Origin: Winogradskyella sp046545555
GTDB lineage: Bacteria > Bacteroidota > Bacteroidia > Flavobacteriales > Flavobacteriaceae
Reading direction: 5' to 3'
NCBI RefSeq assembly: GCF_046545555.1
Contig: NZ_JBHZTH010000001.1
Span: 1,860,001-1,924,000 of the forward strand
Length of the DNA: 64,000 bases
Every line of letters starts with the position of its first letter. Within the stretch, counting starts at the first letter, position 1. Made by a program: the position numbers and the translations under genes. The notes under the pieces were generated by a model that was given only the letters and a program-made list of their open reading frames with translations, made no database searches and was not told where the DNA came from. Positions 52,416 to 61,512 of the stretch are shown here, one piece after another.

Positions 52416-52874
52416 TTATAACTTTATTTTAAGGTCTTGAGTATCGTTCACTTTATAAGTAGATGAGTAGCCGAGCACTTTATACTTAATAACTCCTTTA
52501 TAATGAACTTTTAGATTTTGTGAAATGAGGCTTCCTAATAAACCACCTAAACTTTTTTTGTCTATTATACTATCAGTTGCTACTGCTACTACTAAAGGAA
52601 TTTTAAAATCTTTTTTAGAAGGTACTTTAAATTCATCTGAAACTATAGTCGCAACTTCTGTCTCGTTAATATAAACTTTCAATTCATCTGTTTTTAATAC
52701 TCCGCCAACATCATTTGGGTTAATAAATAGAGCATCTGCTTTTAAGGTAATTGACTTTAAATTAGAGTTTATCACTTTAATGTTTTCAAGGCCAAGGAAT
52801 TCTGGTTGTTCATTATACGTACAGTTGAAAACTAGTGTAAAAAATATCGAAATGAATAGTAATCTCTTCATCAT
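52416..52874 (-). CDS. LEA-type-2-like lipoprotein
   Basis: This 152-residue lipoprotein (lipobox near Cys18, VFNC) has a beta-sandwich-like pattern (KSITLKADALFINPNDVGGVLKTDELKVYINETEVATIVSDEF, and FKIPLVVAVATDS) resembling the LEA14/water-stress hypersensitive fold. Two adjacent start codons (52874 or 52871) are equally possible. It abuts ribD (52415) and heads the operon. Function unknown. Confidence 0.7.
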   Translation of the reverse strand: MMKRLLFISIFFTLVFNCTYNEQPEFLGLENIKVINSNLKSITLKADALFINPNDVGGVLKTDELKVYINETEVATIVSDEFKVPSKKDFKIPLVVAVATDSIIDKKSLGGLLGSLISQNLKVHYKGVIKYKVLGYSSTYKVNDTQDLKIKL

Positions 52875-52934
52875 AAAATAGGAATTATAACTATCTTGAA
52901 ACCGAAATAAATTCAGTATTAAAACAAAATTTAA

Positions 52935-53426
52935 GTGCGTAAAGATACCATTGTTATTCGAGAAATTGAACTCAAAGACAACGCTAAAATTGCAGAGGCA
53001 ATTCGTTCAGTTTTAATAGAAATGGGTGTACCAAAAGTTGGTACAGCTTACGAAGATGCCGCATTAGATTGTATGACGGAGACCTATGACCAACCTCGTA
53101 AAGCATATTTTGTGGTGCAATACGGTGAGACTGTTTTAGGTGGTGCAGGAATAGCACCATTAGATAACTATGAAGGTAACGTCTGCGAACTTCAGAAGAT
53201 GTATTTTATGGCAGAAGCCCGAGGTAAAGGTATTGGCAGTGATATGATGTCTAAGTGTTTAGCGTTCGCAAAAGCTTCAGGATTTGATCAATGTTATTTA
53301 GAGACTTTGCCCTATATGAAAGATGCAAGAAAGTTGTATGGAAAAGTTGGTTTTAAAAGTTTAGATAAGCCATTGGGTAATACAGGACATTATTCATGTA
53401 CGGAATGGATGCTTAAAGATTTATAA
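52935..53426 (+). CDS. GNAT-family N-acetyltransferase, GTG start
   Basis: This 163-residue acetyltransferase starts at GTG (reading MRKDTIVIREIEL); no in-frame ATG precedes it. The CoA-binding motif is YFMAEARGKGIGSDMMSKCLAFAKASGF, with LGGAGIAPLDNYEGNVCELQKMYF before it. It is followed after 1 nt by prmC, which also uses GTG. Substrate unknown. Confidence 0.82.
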   Translation: MRKDTIVIREIELKDNAKIAEAIRSVLIEMGVPKVGTAYEDAALDCMTETYDQPRKAYFVVQYGETVLGGAGIAPLDNYEGNVCELQKMYFMAEARGKGIGSDMMSKCLAFAKASGFDQCYLETLPYMKDARKLYGKVGFKSLDKPLGNTGHYSCTEWMLKDL

Positions 53427-53427
53427 G

Positions 53428-54330
53428 GTGTTATTAAAAGAAATTCAAAATATATTTCATAAAGAATTAGATGTTAATTACGGTGAAGATGAAGTTAATA
53501 GCCTCTTTTTTATATGTGTAGAGTACTATTTAGATTTACCTCGATTTCAGCTGGCTTTACAACCAGAATTCACAATTAACAAATCAGAAACTGATACTTT
53601 TTTTAAGGTATTAGAAGATTTGCATCAACAGAAACCTATACAATATATAATAGGTGAAACTGAATTTTATGGATTAACTTTTAAAGTAAATAAAAATGTT
53701 TTAATTCCTAGACCCGAAACAGAAGAGTTGGTAGACTTAATAATTAAAAGTCAAACAGAGCGTGGTCGCAGTGATATTGAAAGCAGCGCTATGAAAATTT
53801 TAGATATTGGCTCTGGCTCTGGTTGCATAGCTATTTCACTTGCAAAGCATCTCCCAAATGCAGAGGTTTATGCATTAGATATAAGTAAGGATGCTTTAAA
53901 AATTGTAGAACAGAATGCAAAATTAAATAACGTGGATATACATGTTATTGAAGCCGATATTTTAATAGATGTTAATTTTTCTACCTGGGAAGATATTTCT
54001 CTACGTCATAAAGGATTTTTATTTGATATCATAGTATCTAATCCACCTTACGTGAGGCATCTAGAAAAAAAGGAAATTAAACCAAACGTTTTAGACAACG
54101 AACCGCATCTAGCATTATTTGTAGAGGATAATAACCCACTTCAGTTTTATAAAGCAATTACAGAATTTGCGGTTAATAATTTAAAAAAACACGGCGAACT
54201 TTATTTTGAAATTAACCAGTATCTTGGTGAAGAAACAAAGTCTTTATTAACAAAACCCTTTTTTGAAGGTGTTGAATTACTTAAAGATTTAAATGGCAAT
54301 GATAGAATGTTAAGAGGCATTAAATTATAA
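53428..54330 (+). CDS. prmC: Release factor glutamine methyltransferase PrmC, GTG start
   Basis: This 300-residue SAM methyltransferase modifies the GGQ glutamine of peptide-chain release factors. The SAM-binding ILDIGSGSGCIAISLAKHLPNAEVYALDIS and the target-binding NPPY motif (SNPPYVRHLE) are present. Translation starts at a GTG immediately (1 nt) after the GNAT stop, so it is coupled to that gene. Length is normal. Confidence 0.93.
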   Translation: MLLKEIQNIFHKELDVNYGEDEVNSLFFICVEYYLDLPRFQLALQPEFTINKSETDTFFKVLEDLHQQKPIQYIIGETEFYGLTFKVNKNVLIPRPETEELVDLIIKSQTERGRSDIESSAMKILDIGSGSGCIAISLAKHLPNAEVYALDISKDALKIVEQNAKLNNVDIHVIEADILIDVNFSTWEDISLRHKGFLFDIIVSNPPYVRHLEKKEIKPNVLDNEPHLALFVEDNNPLQFYKAITEFAVNNLKKHGELYFEINQYLGEETKSLLTKPFFEGVELLKDLNGNDRMLRGIKL

Positions 54331-54380
54331 ATAACTTTATATTAATAGTTTCCTTAAATGGTAAGTAATTAATAAGGCAT

Positions 54381-54962
54381 ATGAAAAGTATATCAGTATT
54401 TTGTGGCAGTAGTGAAGGTAATGATTCCAAAATTATTTCTGAAGCCTATTCTCTCGGAGCAACTTTGGCAAAACAAAACATCGCTTTAGTTTATGGTGCG
54501 GCTAAAATTGGTATTATGGGAAAGGTTGCTCAAGGCGCAATAGATGATGACGGAAAGGTCATTGGTATTATACCTGTCTTTTTAAAAACAAAAGAAATTG
54601 TACACAAAGGACTAACAGAATTAATTGTTACCGAAAATATGCATGACCGTAAGATATTAATGTACGAAAAAAGCGATGGGTTTATAATTATACCAGGAGG
54701 TTTCGGAACCATGGACGAGTTTTTCGAAATTACAACTTGGGGACAACTGGGCTTGCATACAAAACCAATTGGGATTTTAAATACCAATGGGTACTATGAT
54801 GCATTGATCGCACAATGTAAAATGATGGTAAAGCGTGGTTTCCTAAAGCAAGAAAATTTAGAAGCTGTAGTTATTGACACAACTATAGATGGATTAATAG
54901 AAAAAATGAATAATTATATACCATTACCAGCACCGCAATGGTTAAATAAAGACGGACTTTAG
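54381..54962 (+). CDS. LOG-family (TIGR00730) nucleotide-binding protein
   Basis: This 193-residue protein is a LOG/lysine-decarboxylase-like Rossmann protein, with SVFCGSSEG, the PGGFGTMDEFFEITTWGQLG motif (the PGGxGTxxE catalytic/nucleotide signature) and MHDRK before it. Family members release cytokinin-like bases from nucleotide monophosphates (5'-phosphoribohydrolase). In a flavobacterium the physiological role is unclear. It is 2 nt upstream of ligA. Confidence 0.9.
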   Translation: MKSISVFCGSSEGNDSKIISEAYSLGATLAKQNIALVYGAAKIGIMGKVAQGAIDDDGKVIGIIPVFLKTKEIVHKGLTELIVTENMHDRKILMYEKSDGFIIIPGGFGTMDEFFEITTWGQLGLHTKPIGILNTNGYYDALIAQCKMMVKRGFLKQENLEAVVIDTTIDGLIEKMNNYIPLPAPQWLNKDGL

Positions 54963-54963
54963 A

Positions 54964-56958
54964 ATGAGTATTGAGCAAAACATAATTGATTTAAGAAACG
55001 AACTACGTCGCCACAACTATAACTACTACATTTTAGACAATGCAAGTATTAGTGATTACGAGTTCGATATAAAACTTAAAGAACTTCAGGCTTTAGAAGA
55101 TGCAAATCCTGAGTTTTTCGATGCTAATTCACCTACACAACGCGTAGGAGGTGCAATAACTAAGAATTTTAAAACAACGGTTCACGATTTTAGAATGTAC
55201 TCTTTAGACAATTCGTATTCTAAAGAGGATCTACTCGATTGGGAAACCAGAATTAAAAAAATGGTAGATGGCAAAGTGCAATATACTTGCGAATTAAAGT
55301 ATGATGGAGCTTCCATGAACCTTACTTACGAAAACGGAAAATTACTTAGAGCAGTAACACGCGGCGATGGAGTACAAGGGGACGAAGTTACGGCTAATAT
55401 TAAGACTATAAATACAGTACCTCTTCAGCTAAAAGGGGATTTTCCAGATCGTTTTGATATAAGAGGAGAAATCATTTTACCAATACAAGGTTTTCTTAAA
55501 ATGAATGAAGAACGTATTGCAAATGAAGAAGAGCCTTATAGAAATCCAAGAAATACCGCTTCTGGAAGCTTGAAATTACAAGATAGTTCTGAGGTTGCTA
55601 AACGACCATTAGAATGTTTGTTGTATAGTATCAAAGGTAATAATCTAAATATATCTACTCAATATGAGGGATTAGAAAAAGCAAGAGCTTGGGGATTTAA
55701 AGTCCCAAAAGAAGCTAAATTGGTTAATTCTATTGATGAAGTTTTAGAATATGTAGAATATTGGGATAAAGAACGTCATAATTTACCTTATGAAATAGAC
55801 GGTGTTGTTGTAAAGGTTAATAGTTTGTTTCAGCAAGATGAATTAGGATTTACAGCTAAAGCACCACGTTGGGCAATGGCTTATAAATTTAAAGCAGAGC
55901 AAGTTTCAACAAGACTTAATGAAATTACGTACCAAGTTGGGCGTACAGGGGCAATTACTCCTGTAGCAAACTTAGAACCTGTAGAGTTGGCTGGTACAAC
56001 TGTAAAACGTGCTTCATTACACAATGCAGATCAGATTGAAAAGTTAGATATTAGAGAAGGTGATGAGGTCTTTGTTGAGAAAGGGGGAGAGATCATTCCA
56101 AAAATCATCGCTGTTGATTTAACGAAACGCCCAGAAAATTCTGTTTCTACTAGTTATATACAGTTTTGTCCAGAATGTGAAACTCACCTAGAACGCTTAG
56201 ACGGTGAGGCTAAACATTATTGTCCCAATTATAATGGCTGTCCACCGCAAGTTGTTGGAAGAATTCAGCATTACATATCTCGAAAGGCTATGGATATTGA
56301 AGGTTTGGGAGGGGAAACCGTAGCGCTATTAGTTAAAGAAGGCTTGATTAAAGATTATTCTGATTTGTATGAGTTAACAGTTGAGCAAGTTATTCCGCTC
56401 GAGAGAATGGCAAAAAAGAGTGCTGAAAACTTAATAAATGGAGTCGAAGCTTCTAGGCAAATTCCTTTTGAGCGTGTTCTATTTGCATTAGGTATTAGAT
56501 ACGTTGGAGAAACTGTGGCTAAGAAACTTGCAAAGCATTATAAATCTATTGATGCTTTAATGTTTGCTTCGATTTTAGATCTAGTCACTGTTGATGAGAT
56601 TGGTGAACGTATTGCTGAAAGTGTTGTCGATTTCTTTTCATCTGAACAGAATAGAAAAATTGTTGAACGTTTAAAAACTTTTGGGTTACAATTAGAAATT
56701 TCGGCAGATAAACTAGCAAATCAGACTGAAATATTAAAAGGAATGTCAATTGTGGTTTCTGGAGTATTTGAAACGCTTTCTAGAACTGAACTTAAGAAAC
56801 TTATCGAGGATAATGGTGGAAAAGTGTCTTCATCCATTTCATCTAAAACAACTTATCTCGTTGCTGGAGATAAAATGGGTCCTAGTAAACGCGAAAAGGC
56901 AGAGAAATTAAATGTTGAAATTCTATCTGAACAAGACTTTTTAAATTTATTGAAATAA
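54964..56958 (+). CDS. ligA: NAD-dependent DNA ligase
   Basis: This 664-residue ligase seals nicks in replication and repair. The AMP-accepting Lys112 sits in CELKYDGASM. A four-cysteine zinc finger (CPECETHL...CPNYNGC) separates the OB fold from the HhH region, and a C-terminal BRCT domain (about 590-664; GMSIVVSGVFETLSRTELKKLIEDNGGKV) ends the protein. All domains are intact. It follows the LOG gene by 1 nt. Confidence 0.97.
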   Translation: MSIEQNIIDLRNELRRHNYNYYILDNASISDYEFDIKLKELQALEDANPEFFDANSPTQRVGGAITKNFKTTVHDFRMYSLDNSYSKEDLLDWETRIKKMVDGKVQYTCELKYDGASMNLTYENGKLLRAVTRGDGVQGDEVTANIKTINTVPLQLKGDFPDRFDIRGEIILPIQGFLKMNEERIANEEEPYRNPRNTASGSLKLQDSSEVAKRPLECLLYSIKGNNLNISTQYEGLEKARAWGFKVPKEAKLVNSIDEVLEYVEYWDKERHNLPYEIDGVVVKVNSLFQQDELGFTAKAPRWAMAYKFKAEQVSTRLNEITYQVGRTGAITPVANLEPVELAGTTVKRASLHNADQIEKLDIREGDEVFVEKGGEIIPKIIAVDLTKRPENSVSTSYIQFCPECETHLERLDGEAKHYCPNYNGCPPQVVGRIQHYISRKAMDIEGLGGETVALLVKEGLIKDYSDLYELTVEQVIPLERMAKKSAENLINGVEASRQIPFERVLFALGIRYVGETVAKKLAKHYKSIDALMFASILDLVTVDEIGERIAESVVDFFSSEQNRKIVERLKTFGLQLEISADKLANQTEILKGMSIVVSGVFETLSRTELKKLIEDNGGKVSSSISSKTTYLVAGDKMGPSKREKAEKLNVEILSEQDFLNLLK

Positions 56959-57056
56959 ATTCCTACAGAAAAACATGTATTTCATCGATAAAATGCTTTT
57001 TTTTATCGTTTAATTGTAAAATTATTATATGTTTGATGTTAATAAGGGATTAATTA

Positions 57057-57800
57057 ATGTTAGTAAATAAATTTTTAAAAGTAGTATTACTTCTACTTGG
57101 TGGTATTTTTATTTTGTTTCAGGGTTTTGCACTCGAAGCGGAAGGTGCAATCGTAAGTACTATAATGCTGGTGTTACTCACCATACTTTATCATCGATTC
57201 ACAGAAAATAAAACTAAATATTTCCTTTGGTTCTTAATTATTTTTACGACGGCCCATTTTTGGAGTCTTTTGTCATGGTATTTGCCCGAAATTCCCGCAA
57301 GTAAAATTGATTACCATTATTACGGCGCTAATATACTTTACATTATTTCTTACATTTTCCTGATTGTAAAAGTACTCGTCAACCTTAAGTTTAGAGAGGT
57401 ATTTGCAGAACTCTCAATACCCATAATAATACTCTTAATTTTGGATGTTTTTTGTGTTGTAGTTGTAACTGATACTGCTGAAGGTGCATTGTCATTTTCG
57501 CAATATATACTCGAGTTTATTTATAACAGCGTTATTATGGCTTTATTGTCTTCAGCCTTAATAAATTACATGTACAGAAATGATAATAAATCAATGCAAT
57601 TTTTAATAGGTTCTATCTGTATCGTATTTTCAGAAATAATTCAACTCGCTTATTACTACATATTATTGGATGATCAAAATTTAGGTTTAATTTACTCTTT
57701 CTTTTTAGTTGTAGCTTTTTCATTCTTTTATGCGCAATCACAGTTGCAATTTACAGGACCGATTCCGTCTTATTTAGATGAACAATTAGAAGAAGTCTAA
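57057..57800 (+). CDS. Eight-helix membrane protein of unknown function
   Basis: This 247-residue membrane protein has about eight hydrophobic segments spaced from residue 5 to 235 (including KVVLLLLGGIFILFQGF and IYSFFLVVAFSFFYAQ). I recognise no family with confidence. A TATGTTTG element (57028-57035) lies 21 nt upstream. It overlaps the convergent DoxX gene by 4 nt. A weak hairpin at 56986-57008 separates it from ligA. Confidence 0.6.
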   Translation: MLVNKFLKVVLLLLGGIFILFQGFALEAEGAIVSTIMLVLLTILYHRFTENKTKYFLWFLIIFTTAHFWSLLSWYLPEIPASKIDYHYYGANILYIISYIFLIVKVLVNLKFREVFAELSIPIIILLILDVFCVVVVTDTAEGALSFSQYILEFIYNSVIMALLSSALINYMYRNDNKSMQFLIGSICIVFSEIIQLAYYYILLDDQNLGLIYSFFLVVAFSFFYAQSQLQFTGPIPSYLDEQLEEV

Positions 57801-58183
57801 GTTCTTTTGTTTAAAAAAGGTATGTTTTTTCGCTGCGAGTAAAGAATTATTCCACTTAAAACAAAAGTTAGAATAGCTGTGTAAAATAGTACGCCACCAT
57901 CTTCTTTTACTTCAATACCAAGTTGTGTAAGATGCATCATTATTGCACCACCAATTAGACCTAAAGTTAATGCCGCACCAGCCCATATTGTTTTTGGTAT
58001 TAATAAAAGAATACCGGCTATAAGTTCTAAAACACCAATACCAATCCTTCCAAAGGGTTCTAAGCCAACAGTTTCAAAAATGTAAACACTGTCGGGATGT
58101 GCTGTAAACTTAAAACGAAGTGTTTGTATAAGTATTATCGCAACGATAACACGAAGAGCTAAAATAGTTTTATTAGAATTCAT
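57797..58183 (-). CDS. DoxX-family membrane protein
   Basis: This 128-residue protein has four membrane helices and the DoxX-like features VYIFETVGLEPFGRIGIGVLELIAGILLLIP and ILTFVLSGIILYSQR. DoxX-family members act in thiosulfate oxidation or quinone-linked redox in some bacteria, but most small members are uncharacterised. It overlaps the convergent gene by 4 nt. Confidence 0.78.
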   Translation of the reverse strand: MNSNKTILALRVIVAIILIQTLRFKFTAHPDSVYIFETVGLEPFGRIGIGVLELIAGILLLIPKTIWAGAALTLGLIGGAIMMHLTQLGIEVKEDGGVLFYTAILTFVLSGIILYSQRKNIPFLNKRT

Positions 58184-58240
58184 TTTGTTTGGCTTTGTTC
58201 TAATGGTTAGACGTAAATGACCAAATTACTTACAAATCAA

Positions 58241-59152
58241 TTAGACGATAATAGTAGTACCTTCAGATTTTGTTTCTTTACCCGCTTCAAAATAAAAGTC
58301 AATCTTGCCAAGATATAAACCATATGCACCAACTTGATTTACTAGTACATTTTTCCCAATACTATTCTTTTCTATAGTGGGTTTTGGTAAAAACGTATGA
58401 GTGTGCCCTCCTATTATTAAATCTATATCCTTTGTGGCTTTAGCTAAGCTTAAATCGCAAACTCTGTCGGGTTTATTTTTATAATAATACCCAATATGTG
58501 ATAAGCAAATGACCAAATCACATTGTTCATCTTCTTTTAAAATTCGAGACATGTCTTGTGCAATCTCAATAGGATAGTTGTATACGGTTTCTTTAAACAT
58601 ATTTTTGTCTACCAGTCCGTCTAATTGCACTCCTAGTCCAAAGATTCCGATTTTAATACCATCTTTAATAAAGGTCTTGTAAGGTTTTACATGAGTATCC
58701 ATTACGGTATTTGAAAAATCGTAGTTGGCAGAAACAAATTCAAATTTGGCATGTGGCAGTTGTGCAAACAATCCATCAATTCCGTTATCAAAATCATGAT
58801 TTCCAATGGTGGCTAAATCATAATTAAGCATACTCATAAGTTTAAATTCTAGCTCACCTCCATAATAATTAAAATATGGTGTTCCTTGAAAGATATCACC
58901 AGCATCTAATAAAAGTGTGTTTGGATTTTCTTTTCTTATCGAATTAACAAGTGTAGCACGTCTAGCTACACCACCTTTATTTGCATTTCTTCCATCTTCT
59001 GGTCCAAACGGGTCTATATGGCTATGCACATCATTAGTATGCAGAATAGTTATTTTTTTTGTACTAGAAGAAAAGGATTGTAGTCCTATGCCACTTAAAC
59101 CTAATAACGCTGTGGCTGCCGTTGATTGTTGTATAAAATTTCTTCTTTTCAT
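58241..59152 (-). CDS. Metallophosphatase half of split 5'-nucleotidase
   Basis: This 303-residue exported protein is the N-terminal, calcineurin-like domain of a UshA-type 5'-nucleotidase. Metal ligands lie in ILHTNDVHSHIDPF (Asp41, His43), DAGDIFQGTPYF, TIGNHDFDNG and IGGHTHTF. The N-terminus MKRRNFIQQS resembles a Tat signal. The C-terminal substrate-binding domain is not in the same protein but in the preceding gene (59168-59929), 15 nt upstream on the same strand. Together they should remake a full nucleotidase. Confidence 0.88.
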   Translation of the reverse strand: MKRRNFIQQSTAATALLGLSGIGLQSFSSSTKKITILHTNDVHSHIDPFGPEDGRNANKGGVARRATLVNSIRKENPNTLLLDAGDIFQGTPYFNYYGGELEFKLMSMLNYDLATIGNHDFDNGIDGLFAQLPHAKFEFVSANYDFSNTVMDTHVKPYKTFIKDGIKIGIFGLGVQLDGLVDKNMFKETVYNYPIEIAQDMSRILKEDEQCDLVICLSHIGYYYKNKPDRVCDLSLAKATKDIDLIIGGHTHTFLPKPTIEKNSIGKNVLVNQVGAYGLYLGKIDFYFEAGKETKSEGTTIIV

Positions 59153-59167
59153 TAAAATTATATTTTA

Positions 59168-59929
59168 CTAATTATTTAATTTAATAAAACGATTGTCACG
59201 CTTTGGATTAAGTGTGTCTTTCTTTTTAAAATAATCTATAAGTACATTTCTAATCTTATAATCTAACACATATAAACTGTCATTAGGGTGGAAAAAAGTC
59301 ATTCTGTCTCCACCATTATATAAGTAGTCATTAGTGGCGACGTAATAATATTCATTGTTCTTAATTTCTTTGTTATTTACTGTCACAGATTTTACGGCGT
59401 CATTATTGCTTACTGTCAATTGAAACTGCTTAGAAATGGGGTGTGCACGCTTCGCAGCGGCTAAATATTCTGCTAGTTTCTGTACCTGTGTACCTTTTAA
59501 TTTAACTACGACAACTGAGTTTTCAAACGGCATAACTTCATATGCTGTCCTAGTAGTAATATTACCTTTTGAAATTATAGAACGAATACCGCCATGATTT
59601 AGCAGAACAAAATCAATATGTTTACCGGTTCTTTTATTAAAAATTATATCACTTTCACTCTGCACAGCGTCTGCCATTAAATTACCAATGGCTGTATTAA
59701 GGTCTCCATCAGATTTAGAATAGGTCTCTATTGCATAAGAAATAACGCTATCAAGATTTTTATTTACGTTTTCGCGATAAGGTCTAATATAGTTTTCTAT
59801 TGAAGAATCTGAAACTATTTCTTCATTAATATCTAAACGTTTTCCTTCAATTTTAGATAAATGAGTATCATTATTGCATGAAAAAATAATAAGAATAAAG
59901 CTTAGCTTAAATATGTGTTTAATAGTCAT
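59168..59929 (-). CDS. 5'-nucleotidase C-terminal domain lipoprotein
   Basis: This 253-residue lipoprotein (lipobox Cys18, IIFSC) is a stand-alone 5_nucleotid_C domain: AIGNLMADAVQSESDI, VLLNHGGIRS (substrate loop), YEVMPFENSVVVVKLKG and YLYNGGDRMTFF are family hallmarks. It normally forms the C-terminal half of UshA-type enzymes. It is translated before the metallophosphatase gene, 15 nt away, so the usual domain order is reversed at the gene level. Confidence 0.88.
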   Translation of the reverse strand: MTIKHIFKLSFILIIFSCNNDTHLSKIEGKRLDINEEIVSDSSIENYIRPYRENVNKNLDSVISYAIETYSKSDGDLNTAIGNLMADAVQSESDIIFNKRTGKHIDFVLLNHGGIRSIISKGNITTRTAYEVMPFENSVVVVKLKGTQVQKLAEYLAAAKRAHPISKQFQLTVSNNDAVKSVTVNNKEIKNNEYYYVATNDYLYNGGDRMTFFHPNDSLYVLDYKIRNVLIDYFKKKDTLNPKRDNRFIKLNN

Positions 59930-59974
59930 TGAATAACTTATATCTTGTTAACAAATATTTGTGAGTGCTTTTAT

Positions 59975-59982
59975 TAAATTTG
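59975..59982 (+). promoter_or_regulatory. -7 element before DUF6913/dapA genes
   Basis: TAAATTTG at 59975-59982 lies 18 nt upstream of the ATG at 60001. The -33 match is poor. Confidence 0.5.
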
Positions 59983-60000
59983 CACAAAGTCGAAAGATAA

Positions 60001-60519
60001 ATGATTTTAAAGGCATTTAAAGGAAAATCAAATCAAAAATATGTAAACAATTTGTTGGCTTTGCGTAAAGCTACGGTAAATACTAATAAAGTAAAGACTG
60101 TTGCTGTATTATTAAATGCTAACGAATTTGATGATTTTGAGATGTTTAACCAATTTTTTAAAGAATTGAACCTTACATCTCCTAAGCATAAAATTATTGC
60201 ATTTACTTACGATGATAAATTTGTTGCTAGCCAATGGGAAACGTATTTTAGCCCAAAAGATTTTGGTTGGAAAGGAAAAATTAACAATGTCGACTTACAA
60301 TCTTTTATGGACGAAGAATATGATGTTCTTATCGCTTATTATAAAGGTTCTGTATTAGAATTAGATCTAATTACTGCCAGCTCTAAAGCAAATCTTAAGG
60401 TTGGATTGAGCAGAACTGATGAACGCCTTTATGATTTAATAATAGACGTTGATCCTAAAGAGACAAAAATTTTTAAAACAGAATTCACAAAATATTTAAA
60501 CATTTTAAATAAATTATAA
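60001..60519 (+). CDS. DUF6913-type protein upstream of dapA
   Basis: This 172-residue soluble protein has a Rossmann-like alternating pattern (TVAVLLNANEFDDFEMFNQFFKEL, KIIAFTYDDKFVASQWETYF, YDVLIAYYKGSVLELDLITASSKANLKVGLSRT). It overlaps dapA by 1 nt (TAATG), so is translationally coupled. I recall this gene order in Flavobacteriia but no function. Family label tentative. Confidence 0.65.
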   Translation: MILKAFKGKSNQKYVNNLLALRKATVNTNKVKTVAVLLNANEFDDFEMFNQFFKELNLTSPKHKIIAFTYDDKFVASQWETYFSPKDFGWKGKINNVDLQSFMDEEYDVLIAYYKGSVLELDLITASSKANLKVGLSRTDERLYDLIIDVDPKETKIFKTEFTKYLNILNKL

Positions 60520-61397
60520 TGACTCAATTTATAGGCACAGGGGTTGCTTTAATAACACCATTTAATAAAGATTTAAGTATCGATTTTGATGCTTTAGAAC
60601 GTTTAGTAGAACATAATATTAAGAATGGTACGGAATACTTAGTTATAAGTGGCACTACAGGAGAAAGTGTAACAGTTACACCAAATGAAAAGAAGGAGTT
60701 GGTTAAGTTTATTTCAAAGGTTAATAATAAAAGATTACCGTTAGTATTAGGTATTGGAGGTAACAATACTGCAGCAATTATTAATGAAATAGAGGCTACA
60801 GATTTTTCTGATATTGATGCAATTTTATCAGTATCTCCATATTACAGTAAACCAACACAAGAAGGCATTTATCAGCATTTTAAAGCTATTGCAGAAGTAT
60901 CGCCTAAACCAATAATTTTATATAATGTACCGGGAAGAACGGCTTCTAATGTAACGCCAGAGACTACACTGAGACTAGCTAGAGATTTTAACAATATTAT
61001 AGCAGTAAAAGAAGCTGGTAATAATGTACACCAGTATTTAGAATTATTGAGAAATAAACCAAAAGACTTTCTTGTTCTATCGGGAGATGATGATTTAGCT
61101 TTAAGTGTTGCTTTAGCAGGTGGATCTGGTGTTATCTCTGTTATTGGTCAAGCCTTACCTAAAGATTTTTCTGAAATGATTCGTTTAGGGATTAAGGGGA
61201 ATGCTAAAGAGGCGTATAAGCTGCACTTTAAACTAATGCCAATAACAGGCCTTATATTTTCTGAGAACAATCCAGCTGGTATTAAAGCAGTGTTAAACGA
61301 ATTAAAAATTTCCGATTGTTATGTCCGTTTACCTTTAGTAGAAGCAACCAATAAGCTTAAAATTGATATTGCGGAAGCATTAAAGGTTTTTGTTTAA
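60519..61397 (+). CDS. dapA: 4-hydroxy-tetrahydrodipicolinate synthase
   Basis: This 292-residue enzyme condenses pyruvate with aspartate semialdehyde in the lysine/diaminopimelate pathway. The Schiff-base Lys164 lies in AVKEAG, with Tyr135 in LYNVPGRT and Thr46/Thr47 in SGTTGES. All are correctly placed. It works upstream of dapF (40635) in the same pathway. Confidence 0.96.
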   Translation: MTQFIGTGVALITPFNKDLSIDFDALERLVEHNIKNGTEYLVISGTTGESVTVTPNEKKELVKFISKVNNKRLPLVLGIGGNNTAAIINEIEATDFSDIDAILSVSPYYSKPTQEGIYQHFKAIAEVSPKPIILYNVPGRTASNVTPETTLRLARDFNNIIAVKEAGNNVHQYLELLRNKPKDFLVLSGDDDLALSVALAGGSGVISVIGQALPKDFSEMIRLGIKGNAKEAYKLHFKLMPITGLIFSENNPAGIKAVLNELKISDCYVRLPLVEATNKLKIDIAEALKVFV

Positions 61398-61487
61398 AAG
61401 TTAAACTTAGTTTAAATTGTATTTATGGCTCAAAACAAGACTTATTTTAGCGCATAATATTTGTTTTTTAAATCCGTTAATAATGCG

Positions 61488-61495
61488 TACTTTTG
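61488..61495 (+). promoter_or_regulatory. -7 element of bamD promoter
   Basis: TACTTTTG with TTG at 61461-61463 (24 nt spacer). The start would lie near 61502, close to the ATG at 61513. Confidence 0.5.
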
Positions 61496-61512
61496 CATCC
61501 TGTTTAAAATTT

